Positions 20,377-30,799 of a stretch of 64,000 nt of DNA are shown in pieces. The translations under genes and the position numbers were made by a program. Source of the stretch: Amaurobius ferox (Eukaryota; Arthropoda; Arachnida; Araneae; Amaurobiidae); contig OX578152.1 of assembly GCA_951213105.1 (NCBI GenBank), positions 98,244,568 through 98,308,567 on the forward strand, written 5' to 3'. Position 1 is the stretch's first letter, and every line of letters begins with the position of its first letter. The notes under the pieces are model-generated. The model saw nothing but the letters and a program-made list of their open reading frames with translations. It searched no databases and was not told where the DNA came from.

Positions 20377-23082
20377 TTAATTCCGATTATCGATGTTTAG
20401 AACAGCGCGGGGTCTCTTACGAGATTTGGCCTTGCGATGATCATAGTCATGCAGATTGAATAACAGTTCGTTTGGAACGGATGGCAAATTTCTGTAAAAT
20501 TTAAGCGCTAGCTTTTTAATTTGGGCTCTAACAGTTTTTATTTTGAAGTCATTCCTAATTACCGAGTTTCTTAAGTACCTGGGAGCTTTCCTGATAATCC
20601 GTAGGATTTTGTTTTGTTTTGTCTCTAGGAGGTCTATTGTAGTTTTACAGGCATATCCCCATACGGGTGCTGCATACAGCATTCCCGGGCGGATGACCGA
20701 TTTATAAATTAGGAGTTTATTTTGATAACTTAGATTTCCGTTTCCTATCATTGGGTATAAGGCTCCTGTGGCCATATACGCTTTTTTGATTAAGTTCGTT
20801 ACGTGCTGTTTCCAGGTTAGGTGGGAATCTATCGTTACACCTAGGTATTTAGTAGATTTTTCCGCTTTTAGGGCATGGTTGTTTATGTACAGAGGCGGCG
20901 GTGGTTTACGTTTTCTTGAGAAATAAATCCAATGACATTTATTGGGGTTTAATTTTATTCGCCATTTTTCCAGCCAAGTTTGGAGTATGTCTAAGTGTTG
21001 TTGTAGCTGTCTGTGCATTACTGAGACATAGGGGTGTTTTGCAAGTATCGCACTGTCGTCTGCATAGAGTGCCAGCTCTGTGTTTGGAGTCCTAGGGATG
21101 TCGTTCAGGTATATGTTAAAGAGTGTCGGGCCCAGGATAGAACCTTGCGGTACACTACTTTTAATGAGCTTGGGTGTAGATAAGTTACCTCCTACTCTGA
21201 CTTGAAAGTGTCTGTTATTTAAGTATGAGATTAAAAGTTTGACAATAGCATCAGGGACTTTTAAAGTGATCAATTTGTACGCTAATCCACAGTGCCATAC
21301 TTTATCAAAGGCTTTTTGTATGTCCAGAAAAATCGCAGCTGTGGGTGTCTTGTTATTGAGACCAGAAGATATGTACTCTACCACTCTCAGCAATTGATGA
21401 GTGGTGGAGTGCTTTGGCCGAAATCCAAACTGCTCCGGAATGATAATGTCATTCTCACTAAGGTGCGTGTTCAGTCTCTTAAGAATAATTTTCTCAGTAA
21501 TTTTACTAAGTGTCGGTAGCAAGCTAATTGGTCTATAGTTGGCTGGAATTGTGGCATCCTCACCAGGCTTATGGATTGCTATAATTATCGCTTCCTTCCA
21601 TTCTTTGGGAAAATAGTTTAGTTTTAATATTTTATTTATTAAGATTGTCAAGTAACATATTACGTTTAAGGGTAGGTTTTTAACCGCAATATTTCTGATT
21701 TTGTCGTGCCCTGGGCTTTTACGGTTTTTGAGATTTTTAATGATTTCTACTATCTCCTGCGGGGTGGCTGGGCTAATCTCAGCCGTTACCGGGGAATTCC
21801 TGAAATTATTTAAAGTTTGTCTGACCATTCTTAGGGTGTCCTGACACATTAGATCGTGGTTTGGTTGGAATTGTTTTTCATAATGGCTTGCGAGCGCCTC
21901 GGCTTTTTCCTCGTCTGAGTACGCGATTTTAGCACCATCTATTAGTGGCGGGAGCTTAATTTGAGGTTTCCTGAGTCTTTTTGCGAATTGCCAGAGCGAT
22001 ACGTCTTCTGGGCTAAGGGATTCGATTAGTTCTTTATACTGTTGCTGCTTTTCTGCGACAATTTTTTCCCTGACTTTGCACGTGAGTCTGTTAAGCTCCC
22101 TTTTAAGGGCGGGGTCTCTGTTAGCCTGCCATGTCTTACGTATTCTGTTTCTTTGCCTGACTAATTGTTTGACATGGTGGGAAAGTGTGGGCATTTTTGG
22201 AGACTCACGATGTGTTGTGGCAGAGGCAATTGCTCTCTTGATTTCTGTTGTGAGTGTGTGCGTGGCAGAGTCAATATCCGCCGTGCTCATTATGTTAGGT
22301 ACTGCTAAGTGCGGCTCGAAGAGTGCTCTTTTGAATACTTCCCAGTTGACCCTCTCTTGTCCCAAAGAGGCTGGAAGAGGTGTGTTCAGGTCGAATGTCA
22401 CCAGTACCGGCAGATGATCCGAGTCGAATTCATCCAAGGTACTAATAGTGTGAGCGTAATCTATGTTTCGCGTTAGGACAAAGTCTATAAATGAGCCGTT
22501 GGCGCCTGAGAAGCAGGTTGGTGTCGACGGTACAATAATGTTAGTGTTTGTCGTGTTCAGCAGTCTGTGTATCTGTGTACCGCGTGAATTGGCTCTCCTA
22601 CAGCCCCACGCTCGGTGGTGCGCGTTGAAGTCGCCTGCGAGTATAGTGTTTGGATATCGCGCGAAAAGCAGTTCCAGTTGCGCAGCTACATCTACTCTAC
22701 TCATATTTTTGACATATGTTGAGGTTAGGATAAACGGGCTAGTATTATTAATTTTAATTTTTATACTAGTATTTTCTATACCTTGAAGATTTATGTTGTT
22801 TAGTTCCTCGTGGGGAATATTTCTTTTAATGTATACTGCTGTTCCTCCATGGGGCGTTCTAGCATTAGTATTTGAGCTAAGATTATGATAGCATATATAG
22901 TTGGCTATGTTTAGTTTTTTACTTTCTCTAACTTTAGTTTCCTGAATTAATAAGGCGTCTACGTCATTTTCATTTACATAGTTCCTAAGTTCATTTATTC
23001 TTGGAGATATGCCGTTCGCATTCCAAAATATTATTTTTAAGGATTCTTTTTGGGACCTAGCCATGACGGGTTTGATTCTCAC
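20377..23082 (-). CDS. LINE ORF2: endonuclease and reverse transcriptase
   Basis: 901 residues, uninterrupted. N-terminal apurinic-type endonuclease: WNANG (residues 20-24), QET with E48, GDFNAHH (D151, N153), FIDFVLT (D200) and SDHLP (H223), the expected metal and catalytic positions. Reverse transcriptase follows: NYRPISLLP near 516, FGFRPKHST near 552-560, FLDIQKAFDKVW with D587, PQGSILGP near 645-652, and YADD at 673-676 with both catalytic aspartates. A short C-terminal region has no RNase H domain. It would nick the target and copy the element RNA in place by target-primed reverse transcription. The start lies inside the end of ORF1, so translation probably depends on reinitiation or coupling. 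Confidence 0.95.
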   Translation of the reverse strand: MRIKPVMARSQKESLKIIFWNANGISPRINELRNYVNENDVDALLIQETKVRESKKLNIANYICYHNLSSNTNARTPHGGTAVYIKRNIPHEELNNINLQGIENTSIKIKINNTSPFILTSTYVKNMSRVDVAAQLELLFARYPNTILAGDFNAHHRAWGCRRANSRGTQIHRLLNTTNTNIIVPSTPTCFSGANGSFIDFVLTRNIDYAHTISTLDEFDSDHLPVLVTFDLNTPLPASLGQERVNWEVFKRALFEPHLAVPNIMSTADIDSATHTLTTEIKRAIASATTHRESPKMPTLSHHVKQLVRQRNRIRKTWQANRDPALKRELNRLTCKVREKIVAEKQQQYKELIESLSPEDVSLWQFAKRLRKPQIKLPPLIDGAKIAYSDEEKAEALASHYEKQFQPNHDLMCQDTLRMVRQTLNNFRNSPVTAEISPATPQEIVEIIKNLKNRKSPGHDKIRNIAVKNLPLNVICYLTILINKILKLNYFPKEWKEAIIIAIHKPGEDATIPANYRPISLLPTLSKITEKIILKRLNTHLSENDIIIPEQFGFRPKHSTTHQLLRVVEYISSGLNNKTPTAAIFLDIQKAFDKVWHCGLAYKLITLKVPDAIVKLLISYLNNRHFQVRVGGNLSTPKLIKSSVPQGSILGPTLFNIYLNDIPRTPNTELALYADDSAILAKHPYVSVMHRQLQQHLDILQTWLEKWRIKLNPNKCHWIYFSRKRKPPPPLYINNHALKAEKSTKYLGVTIDSHLTWKQHVTNLIKKAYMATGALYPMIGNGNLSYQNKLLIYKSVIRPGMLYAAPVWGYACKTTIDLLETKQNKILRIIRKAPRYLRNSVIRNDFKIKTVRAQIKKLALKFYRNLPSVPNELLFNLHDYDHRKAKSRKRPRAVLNIDNRN

Positions 23083-25144
23083 TGTTATTTTTAAAGTCCG
23101 CGATTATTTTAAGGGCCTCAAAGACCATTACCATAGGATCGCTCTTTTTTTGTACTAACTCTGCGAACTGCATCAACAGATGTTTTATGTCGTCTAGATT
23201 GAACATGCTAATAATTCCTCTGATGAGGTTGATGATATCCTCCATCTTTTCAGCATCAGATTTATCAGTCGGTTCAGTCTCAGCTTCCATTTCCTCAGCC
23301 TCAACCGCGGTTTGCACTTTTTTGTGAGTGTCCTTTTGGAACTCGATAGTTTTTTGCTTTTTTTCACCCGTTTTAACTAACGGCTGGGTTTGCGCGATCT
23401 CTTCATCCCTGACTCGTTTATTTTGTTTCCAATCCTCAGCCTTAATGTCAAGCCTATCCTTTGCCTCCTTTGCCTGTCTGGCTTTTTCTATTTCCGATCT
23501 CTTTTTAATGGCAGCTGTAGCTGCTCTTACTTCCTCCAGGGTCAATTCTCTGGAGGTCGATGATTTGGGGGCCTGCTCTTGCACCGATCTGGTAGGTGCT
23601 GAAGGTTGGTGTCTTTTTTCCTGTGGCACTATGTGCGAGGAGCCCTGAGGGGGTGCCTGGGGGTTTAGTCCGAGGGCCTTTTGCCTCCAAGGTGGTATCT
23701 GATTTTTTGGGGGAGGGGGGGCATACTCCGGTGCCTTTCCTCTGTTCCAGGGGTTCTTCGGGCATTGCCTGAAGTTCGCTGGATGGTCTCCATTACAATT
23801 TGCACACGTTGCCTTCTCTGTCCTGGGTCTCTGGCAGTCCCGTGTGAAATGATCTTGTGCACACTTCAGGCACTTTGGTGGCATACTGCAGTTCTCAGAG
23901 GAGTGGTTGAACTGCTGGCACCGGTAGCAAATCTTAAAGCCCCGTGCTCTGAAGGCCTCTACCTTCACAGCCAAGTATCCTAACCTTGTCAGTCTGTAAA
24001 TCCTCTGCCAGTCTTCCGTGGGCCTAAGGCTGAGTAAGAAGATCGGCAGGGGTAATCTTGTTTTTGTGTTTCTCAATTGAGAAACCCGGACTACATCTAA
24101 TCCAATGGATGTTAGCGTCATTTTAATCTCCTCAATGTCATAGTTAGTTGGTAGCCCCTTCAAAACTACCTTTTTTGGCCTTTCAGTTTTTAGGTTTAAA
24201 CTATGGAAGGGGATTTTCTCGCTAGTCAAATGGCGCTGAACAACCCTATAGGAGTCAGCGTCATTGGGTATGAGTTTGAGCATATCTCCTGAGAGTTTGC
24301 CAGATACTTTATTGCCTGTAATTTCATTTAGCTTTTTAAGGAGAGCCTGGTAGTTGTCTCTAAACTTTATGAAGAAACATTCTGCTTTTGGTTCTTTTTT
24401 TTCTACCTCCATAATATTTTCTCTAACACTATTTTCAACCGCTTTAGGTTTAGGTGCACTCTTAAATTGAACCGGTTGCGCGGCAATTTCAGCATAAGTC
24501 TTAGTTTTAACTTTTTCATTTACAGTTACAACATTATCACTAACCTTTTCATTTACAACACTATCACTAGCAGCATTACAGTCCATGTTATCATGGTCAT
24601 TAGATTTTAATTTTAAATTTCCATCCTGGTTTTTAGTAGGAGTTCCCTCAGTGTGAGACTCCTCTATCCTAGCCCTTTTACATGGATTTACAACCGTTTC
24701 AGTTTTGTCAACAAGTTTAATTTCATTTATTAGTCCTAACTCTAACAGTTTAGCTCTAATTACTCTATCATTATACTCCTCAACTGAGTTAAAGATCACA
24801 TAAATATCACTATCACAATTTCTAAATTTACCAATGTCACAGCAGAACAAAAAAGAATTCACAAAATTGAACGAACCTAGAATCCGGGAGACTTGGTCCT
24901 TGTCTTGTCCGAGGAGTCCATACTTGAGCATATCCTGGATATGCAGTGTCAGCACGTAGATCACCATTCCACAATAGTTCACCGCATCCTTCACTTCCTG
25001 GGTCTTTGCGGCAAGAAGTCCAGCGTCCGGCAGGCGTCCAAGATACGCATCCATTGCATCCTTGAGAGGCCGAGCATCGTCACCCTCCAGCTCACTAGCA
25101 ACTTCCTTCGTCTTCTCCAAAAGGTCGTTGTCAAGATCCATCAT
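23057..25144 (-). CDS. LINE ORF1: gag-like zinc-knuckle protein
   Basis: 695 residues, uninterrupted. A region with the character of the PRE_C2HC domain of Jockey-type gag proteins (about residues 325-395, with KGLPTNYDIEEIK) precedes three CCHC knuckles: CYRCQQFNHSSENC (406-419), CLKCAQDHFTRDC (425-437) and CANCNGDHPANFRQC (447-461). The tail is proline-, lysine- and glutamate-rich with likely coiled-coil segments (540-640). Such proteins bind the element RNA and build the ribonucleoprotein particle. The first ATG gives Met-Met about 240 bp inside the element's 5' end, consistent with a short leader. It overlaps ORF2 by 26 bases in a different frame. Confidence 0.93.
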   Translation of the reverse strand: MMDLDNDLLEKTKEVASELEGDDARPLKDAMDAYLGRLPDAGLLAAKTQEVKDAVNYCGMVIYVLTLHIQDMLKYGLLGQDKDQVSRILGSFNFVNSFLFCCDIGKFRNCDSDIYVIFNSVEEYNDRVIRAKLLELGLINEIKLVDKTETVVNPCKRARIEESHTEGTPTKNQDGNLKLKSNDHDNMDCNAASDSVVNEKVSDNVVTVNEKVKTKTYAEIAAQPVQFKSAPKPKAVENSVRENIMEVEKKEPKAECFFIKFRDNYQALLKKLNEITGNKVSGKLSGDMLKLIPNDADSYRVVQRHLTSEKIPFHSLNLKTERPKKVVLKGLPTNYDIEEIKMTLTSIGLDVVRVSQLRNTKTRLPLPIFLLSLRPTEDWQRIYRLTRLGYLAVKVEAFRARGFKICYRCQQFNHSSENCSMPPKCLKCAQDHFTRDCQRPRTEKATCANCNGDHPANFRQCPKNPWNRGKAPEYAPPPPKNQIPPWRQKALGLNPQAPPQGSSHIVPQEKRHQPSAPTRSVQEQAPKSSTSRELTLEEVRAATAAIKKRSEIEKARQAKEAKDRLDIKAEDWKQNKRVRDEEIAQTQPLVKTGEKKQKTIEFQKDTHKKVQTAVEAEEMEAETEPTDKSDAEKMEDIINLIRGIISMFNLDDIKHLLMQFAELVQKKSDPMVMVFEALKIIADFKNNSENQTRHG

Positions 25145-25397
25145 AAATCAGGGTCAAATAACTCGAAGTACGAAAAGCACAACCACGTGGGAAAAACACA
25201 CGTGGCAATCCAAGTTCGAACAGCACAAAATGGCGATACACAGAAAAGTTGAAGGTTACTTAGCCCGACGTGCTCTATCGTAACTAGATATAACACGCCC
25301 AAGCGTAAGTAAGAAAAGTCACCACAAGATAAAAACAGCAGCTTCGCAAAATCACAACCTCACACTTCGAAGTGCCTCACTTTCAAGAGTATCCTTA

Positions 25398-25969
25398 TGT
25401 ATGTGTGAAAAATTTTAAATAATTTCTTTTTAAATATTTATTGGTTTTTAACGTTCACATATTTCGATTCGGAAATTCTTCGCTTAATACGATGGCCATT
25501 TGGAAAACAACATTCAATGGGCTACTATGCGCGGTTGGATTTGCGCCACATGGCGCAACCGTTCATTACGGTCAGTTCTTACAGTGCTGTGAACTTGTAA
25601 ATTTATGTTCTACTATAGAAACGTTGGGTGTAGTGTATGGAACAAACATTTTGGAACAACACATGCCCACACATAGCACAGATGAGCGCCCACAAGTCAT
25701 GCTGCAAAAGTTTTGTTAGGAAGTGTTTTACCCCTCTCCTTGCAGCTCCTTAAAGCATCGCGACAACTAATTTCTATTTTTACGTGGATGAATGCATGGC
25801 TGGACCGCAACAAGAATAAGGAGTTTATGGAAGGTATCAAAAACTGGATTCACTCATAAGCGACATCTTTCTTGATGCGGAGATACAGAAACTCGTGCAT
25901 AGCTACGGCAAGTATATCAATTTACAGGGTGTGATTATGTCGAAAAGTAGACCACTAATGGAACTGATA
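25398..25969. other. Non-coding flank of the LINE
   Basis: Holds a 92-codon plus ORF (25441-25719) with no recognisable domain. No repeat identified with confidence. Confidence 0.35.
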
Positions 25970-26180
25970 CTATGCTGAGTTCATAGAAAAGTCATTAAAT
26001 ACCCTAATTACTTTGTGCGGAAAGGTTCCTGGGTATACACGTTACGTCTATCCTTAGTAAAGCAGTCATGCCCGATAGAATAAAAGTGATTGCAGCGCTC
26101 CTTGCGGAGAGTTAAAAAATTAGGATTATGATCTCAGCAATAAATCGAGGTAGTTATATAAAAGGGTAAAAATATCAAAG
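25970..26180. repeat. Dispersed repeat family C, fragment
   Basis: Corresponds to the right portion of the C repeats at 1360-1560 and 8105-8275 (CCCGATAGAATAAAAGTGAT and neighbouring words). The left portion is absent. Confidence 0.5.
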
Positions 26181-27595
26181 TTGCAGAGCGTTGTCTAATG
26201 AGTGGGATCCGCCAGTAAAACTATTACAGAAGGCATTTATGTGGCACAATATGACAGGCAACAAGCTGTCATATTCAGAAATGATAGCGTATCTACAAAC
26301 GCCCCCAATCGTACTGGATTCAATGTTACAATATATCTATCAGAAAAATTCTAATAATAATACTTTAAGGAATTTTATGCTCCAGCAATTGTATTCTTCA
26401 TGTTAATGATCATACATTGCAAAACCATGGTCGACGAACTCTATTCACTGATGGTACTAGCTAATGATCAGTTGAGCACTTTTATAGAGCAGAAGTCGCA
26501 GCTTGTTGCTACGTAAGGGTTTTAATTGGATAATTTCTTTATCAGTGGTTCTCACCTATAAATAATGGACACTTTTATTTAAGAATTATCACGAGCTCTT
26601 TGTTCTCGGGATATTCGATATGGTATACTGTAAAGGATATGCTTGAAATTTTTCACTGATAAAGAAAAGTTTGGAAAAGCCTGTCATTTTCTTGTAGGAA
26701 GCGCAACGATTTCAGCTTAATAAAAGATTTCCTGAAGTCACAAGCACATTTTAACCGGGAATATTAAAACAACTGTAAGCCCCACCTGTGGTCAAACAGT
26801 TAGTTCACTCTCTGATGTTTAGCCCTTTTTTCTCGTCTTCTCCATAAGAACTGGGTTTGAATTTCGGGTACGTGTTGGGAGCACTGTGTATTTATATATA
26901 AAGTTCAGAATTTATTTTACGCCCGTCCCGATCAAAGTTATCCTGGTATGTATGAAAAGAATTAAAGCAAATGCGAGAACTATAAGCATGAACAAAATCA
27001 AGTTATCTTGTTAAATTTTTTCATCTTTAAATTATTTTTACTTCCCTTGCGACGGCCGAGCGGTTATATTCCCTAATAGTATGTCAACAAGGGGGAAATA
27101 GTGGGGATATATTGGCCGCAGATATTAGCTTTACAACATTACACCATCATTAGCGTTACATTGGAAATATTTTCCATATTTAGCAACCAATACTAGCTAA
27201 ATAATGGGTATGTATTAACATACCAATATTGGCTATAAATAGCTAGCCAATATTATTCCAATGTTATTAAAATGTCTACATTTTCACATTAACATAATAT
27301 TGTGTTAATATTGGCTGCCAACATTGGGAAAATATTGGAATGTCCACACTGCATTAACAGAAAAAAATATTGGGATGTCCACACTGTCCATTAACAGAAA
27401 AAAAATGTGGAAACATTTTTTTTTCTGTTAATTTGCTTAAAGAAACATTGCTGAAAGAAGTAATTGTTTGAAAATATGACTGTTAAAAAGTGATGACTAT
27501 CGCAGATAATATATTACATCCAATGTCCATAGCATCCTCTCGATATATTAGAAATATTATTTCTCAACAATAAATGCGATATCTCGAAATGGTCA
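26181..27595. other. Unannotated AT-rich region
   Basis: The 71-codon ORF at 26191-26406 is unrecognised. 26775-26890 has weak A-box and B-box-like words (GGTCAAACAGTTAG, GGGTTTGAATTTC) and may be another worn tRNA-derived SINE. 27130-27430 is rich in CCAATATTGG-like short palindromes and could be a decayed MITE. Confidence 0.3.
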
Positions 27596-27670
27596 AGCAA
27601 TTTTAATCATTTACAGCTTTTTAAAATCATTTACAGCTTTTTTTAATCATTTACAGCTTTTTAAATCAAT
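27596..27670. repeat. Short tandem repeat, ATCATTTACAGCTTTTTA
   Basis: Three adjacent copies of AATCATTTACAGCTTTTT with length variation in the T run, followed by a partial fourth. Simple tandem duplication. Confidence 0.75.
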
Positions 27671-27839
27671 TACGGCAAAATGTATATTGATTCTCAGCAA
27701 GATCATGTTACAAAAAAAAAAAAAATAAATAAATAAAATAAAATAATTTTTTTTATCTTTTTTACAGACAAAAATATTTTTATAGAACAATTTCATAAAA
27801 TATGTCATTACTCCATATTTCTGACAAAAAACATCGTGT

Positions 27840-28145
27840 TTGAAATTATTTTCAAATTTATGTTAGCTCATTGAAACAAACATGCGTTCTTCTGTGTGTA
27901 TCAGCAAAACATGATGATCGATTGAACCATCTTTGGACTTAATTGATCTTTTCTATGTAATCACTGAAACCTCTCACAGTTCATATTCAGACAAAAGATA
28001 TCTTGTTATCCATCATTTCAAGCAAATGCAGGCATTTTAGGTTATTGTGACTATTAGTAAATAAATCATTCTACGCCTTGTGGTGTGTTGTGCCGAAAAT
28101 ATTGAGCATTCAATAAATTTGTTGATAGAGTTACATTTTGCCATA
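27840..28145. repeat. Repeat family E, copy 1
   Basis: Shares word order with 40800-41120 and 47780-48040 (cues: tGATCGATTGAACCAT, TTGTTGATAGAGTTACATTT). Two of the three copies lie next to an R element. No coding capacity; low-identity match by eye. Confidence 0.4.
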
Positions 28146-28234
28146 TTCACAAATCCTGCCTATAGAGGTGTTTTGAGAAGTAGTTTCGCTCTTCCATGAC
28201 AAATACCAGACTCCATGAACCAGTTTCGAATTTT

Positions 28235-29150
28235 TACTTTCCTTATATACATAATGTATAAGGAAAGTATTGTGACGGGGTCGAGAATTCGAGTTTTCGA
28301 CGGGAGAGCACGTTTCAAGCATCCCTGATCACGAATCAAACATTTTTGAAGTGATGTCTGTGTGTGTGTGTGTGTGTGTGTGTCAGTGAGTCTGTGGAGA
28401 CGATAACTGAAGAACGAATGGACCGATTCGAACGAAATTTTATACAAAAATCACAATCTGTAAGCACTGGAAGTCTATTGTTTTTAAACGTAATCGGATG
28501 TTTAGAACCTTCCTAAATTTTCGATTGAAATTTTGAAAAAATCGTCAAAAAATCAAAACCGCTAATAAAGTTACGCAAATAGACATTTCTTATGTAATTT
28601 TTCATTAGAAAACGATTAACATAAATTTTAAAACGTTAACATGAACTGTTCTCGAGATATTGCACATTTTTCAAAAAAATTATCAATAAGTCATATAAAA
28701 TAAAAAGAATATATTTCCTTTTGAGAAACATGTTCACTTTTCATATGTAATACGATAAATTTTGTGACATCATTCTTGTGGATCTAACTCGTTCTATTCA
28801 CGAGAAAATATACTTTGAGTAATATTTTTGTATTTGAACACCAATAGTCATTTATCTGCTGTAAGAATAACTTATTTCTCCGTCCATAACGCTTGGCGAG
28901 ATTTTGGCGACGAATTTGGTGGAATGTCGCCAACTTTGCGACTTTTTGAAATGTTGTCAAATTAATGAAAATCTCGTCAAATGGTTTGAAATGTCGCTAA
29001 ATCAATGAAAATGACGACTAATTGTCGAAAATTCAATATCTTGGAAAGAATATAAGTATCTACTATAAGAAAAACCTATTTTTTTACTGTAAAAGTAGTA
29101 AATTCATTGCATTATATAAGGAAAGTCATGTGTTGCCCACATAAGATTTT
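28235..29150 (-). repeat. Repeat family R, copy 4 (minus)
   Basis: Well-preserved copy from TTACTTTCCTTATATACATA to GTTGCCCACATAAGATTTTT. The left end shows the terminal hairpin clearly (ACTTTCCTTATA ... TATAAGGAAAGT). Contains a TG microsatellite (28360-28383). ORFs here are accidental. Confidence 0.7.
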
Positions 29151-29684
29151 TTTAATTGATTTCAGCTAGCACAAAATACTCGTTACTAAGGTTTATAGAT
29201 ACTAAGTTAATCCATGCAGTCTGCAATACTTTAGATTTTAGAATCCTATGAAACCAAACAACGCAAGTTTTCTCATCATTATGGCAATTAGCAATTGCAC
29301 AACACTGCATCATACTTCCCAAATACAACACTTGTGCCGAAAATACTGGAAAAACAATATCGAAAATGATTTACAATTATTATCTCTCACGAAAGATCTG
29401 CGTGGAAGAAAGACTTTCGCCACTCTGACGTCACGACCTTGCTCCTTTTTCAGTTGACTGATCCCGTTAAAGCTCCTATAACATATACAGGAGCCTATAT
29501 AGAGGAGCCATAGTTCAACCTATTAAATCTTTGCCCATGCTGGCAATGCTAAATTTTATACTAAATATTTAACTAACAAAGACTTAAATCAAAATTCTAA
29601 GCTGTCCGTCTAAAATTCTAAGTTGTTCAGAACTATCCGTTTTTTCAGTCTTTTCGCATGGCAAAATTCGCAAAAATTCGCAGG

Positions 29685-29724
<40 letters not shown>

Positions 29725-29989
29725 ATTTAATAGAGTGATAAAAGCACGAAACCTGTCAAGTGATGCTGTTATATGCAATGAGGGCATGATACTGATAGTT
29801 TGTTGATTATTATCTGACAATACTATTCAGGTGCAACGACACGCATTCTTGAACTGGTTTCACACTTTTCAAAGCTGTTTTAGCATGAAATAGCCGATAA
29901 CTACTTTTTCAGAAAGAACACTTTGTGTCGCTGTTATTGAGCAAACTACTGTAGTGACAACCCAAATCAGTTACAGTGAGTCAACCCTC
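29151..29989. other. Non-coding, with AT/GT microsatellite
   Basis: No gene recognised. A compound (AT)n(GT)n microsatellite lies at about 29685-29723. A small palindrome around GCTCCTATAACATATACAGGAGC (about 29470-29493) is present. Confidence 0.4.
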
Positions 29990-30185
29990 CTATAACGCGA
30001 TTAATTCGTACCGCGTTATAAGAAACTCTGAATAGTGCAAATCAGATTAATTCGTACCGTGTGATATGGAAACCGCATACCATGTTGTATGGAAACCGCG
30101 TTATAAGAAACTCAGAATTAGTATAAAACAGAACAATTTGTACCGCATTATATGGAAACCGCATTAAGTGAAACTCAGAACATAT
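29990..30185. repeat. Degenerate tandem motif, CCGCGTTATA type, second site
   Basis: Repeats of ACCGCGTTATAAGAAACTC and TATGGAAACCGC at roughly 25-45 base intervals, matching the block at 40-190. This confirms an interspersed, internally repetitive element. Confidence 0.55.
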
Positions 30186-30368
30186 ATATCAAGCTGATTC
30201 GTTCTACGTTATATAAAACTGCATTTTTAGAGCACCATACTATGATGAATACGGTTATGAAATTTAAGGTTATAGATACAAAGGCAATAAATATGCTTAC
30301 ATATTTTGAATTATTTTTATTGAGTTTAAGAATTCATATAAAAAAATAAATAAAAACAATGTGAAATA

Positions 30369-30710
30369 CACTCTAAGACAAAAAAATGGACGCACCAGGA
30401 AAGAATTATCCAAATGAGACAAAATTTGGTACGTGTAATGTGGATGTACAGAAAAAAAATGATTAGAATTTCAGAACAATTGGATAATTTATTGCACTGA
30501 AAAATCTACGCAAGTGAGCACGTCAATTTGGCGGTGGTTCACCTCTGGCCTTGATACAAACTGTTACCCGACGTGGCATTGATGTATAAAGTTGCCGGAT
30601 GGTGTTCTGAAGGATGTCGTTCCAAATGGCCTCCAATTGACGAGCTAATTCGTCTACATTCTGGGATGGTCGCAGGCGACGCCCGTTCTCAACCAAGGCC
30701 ACCTAGAATA
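30369..30710 (-). pseudogene. Tc1-type transposase, C-terminal fragment
   Basis: Read on the minus strand from about 30700 to 30525, the frame has the C-terminal character of Tc1/mariner transposases: ELARQLEAIWNDI, then SMPRRVTVCIKARGEPPP and a stop. The non-coding tail runs left to CACTCTAAGACAAAAAAATG beginning at 30369, immediately after TA, which looks like the element's terminal repeat. The catalytic DDE core is absent: the element is cut off to the right of 30710, where unrelated sequence follows. It is a dead 3' fragment, not the same subfamily as the elements at 38406 or 45586. Confidence 0.7.
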
Positions 30711-30799
30711 ACAGGCCCGGACATTGACAACTCAACCGCAGCAACGGAGGGAACGTATCTCCCGTGCGTAACACGTACGGGATCTGACACAGACGAATT

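Larger units (their letters stand above)
20042..25384 (-). mobile_element. Full-length Jockey-like non-LTR retrotransposon
   Basis: About 5.34 kb, bounded by the exact 13-base duplication AAGAGTATCCTTA (20029-20041 and 25385-25397). Minus-strand order: ~240 bp 5' leader, ORF1 (25144-23057), ORF2 (23082-20377) overlapping by 26 bases in another frame, then a ~335 bp 3' region. The 3' region has an internal A tract (20301-20322 on the minus strand) and a hairpin AGGCGC-GAA-GCGCCT near 20062-20076, but no terminal poly(A). Both ORFs are open throughout, so this is a young insertion. Clade assignment rests on an APE-type endonuclease, no RNase H, and three zinc knuckles in ORF1. Confidence 0.9.

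Noticed and set aside
20901..22786. Several plus-strand ORFs of 64-113 codons opposite the LINE
   Set aside because: They are antisense shadows of the intact ORF2 and show no domain.
23328..25283. Plus-strand and secondary minus-strand ORFs over LINE ORF1
   Set aside because: Alternative frames of a confidently identified gag-like gene.
25441..25719. 92-codon ORF next to the LINE
   Set aside because: No recognisable domain or signal; length is within chance for this much sequence.
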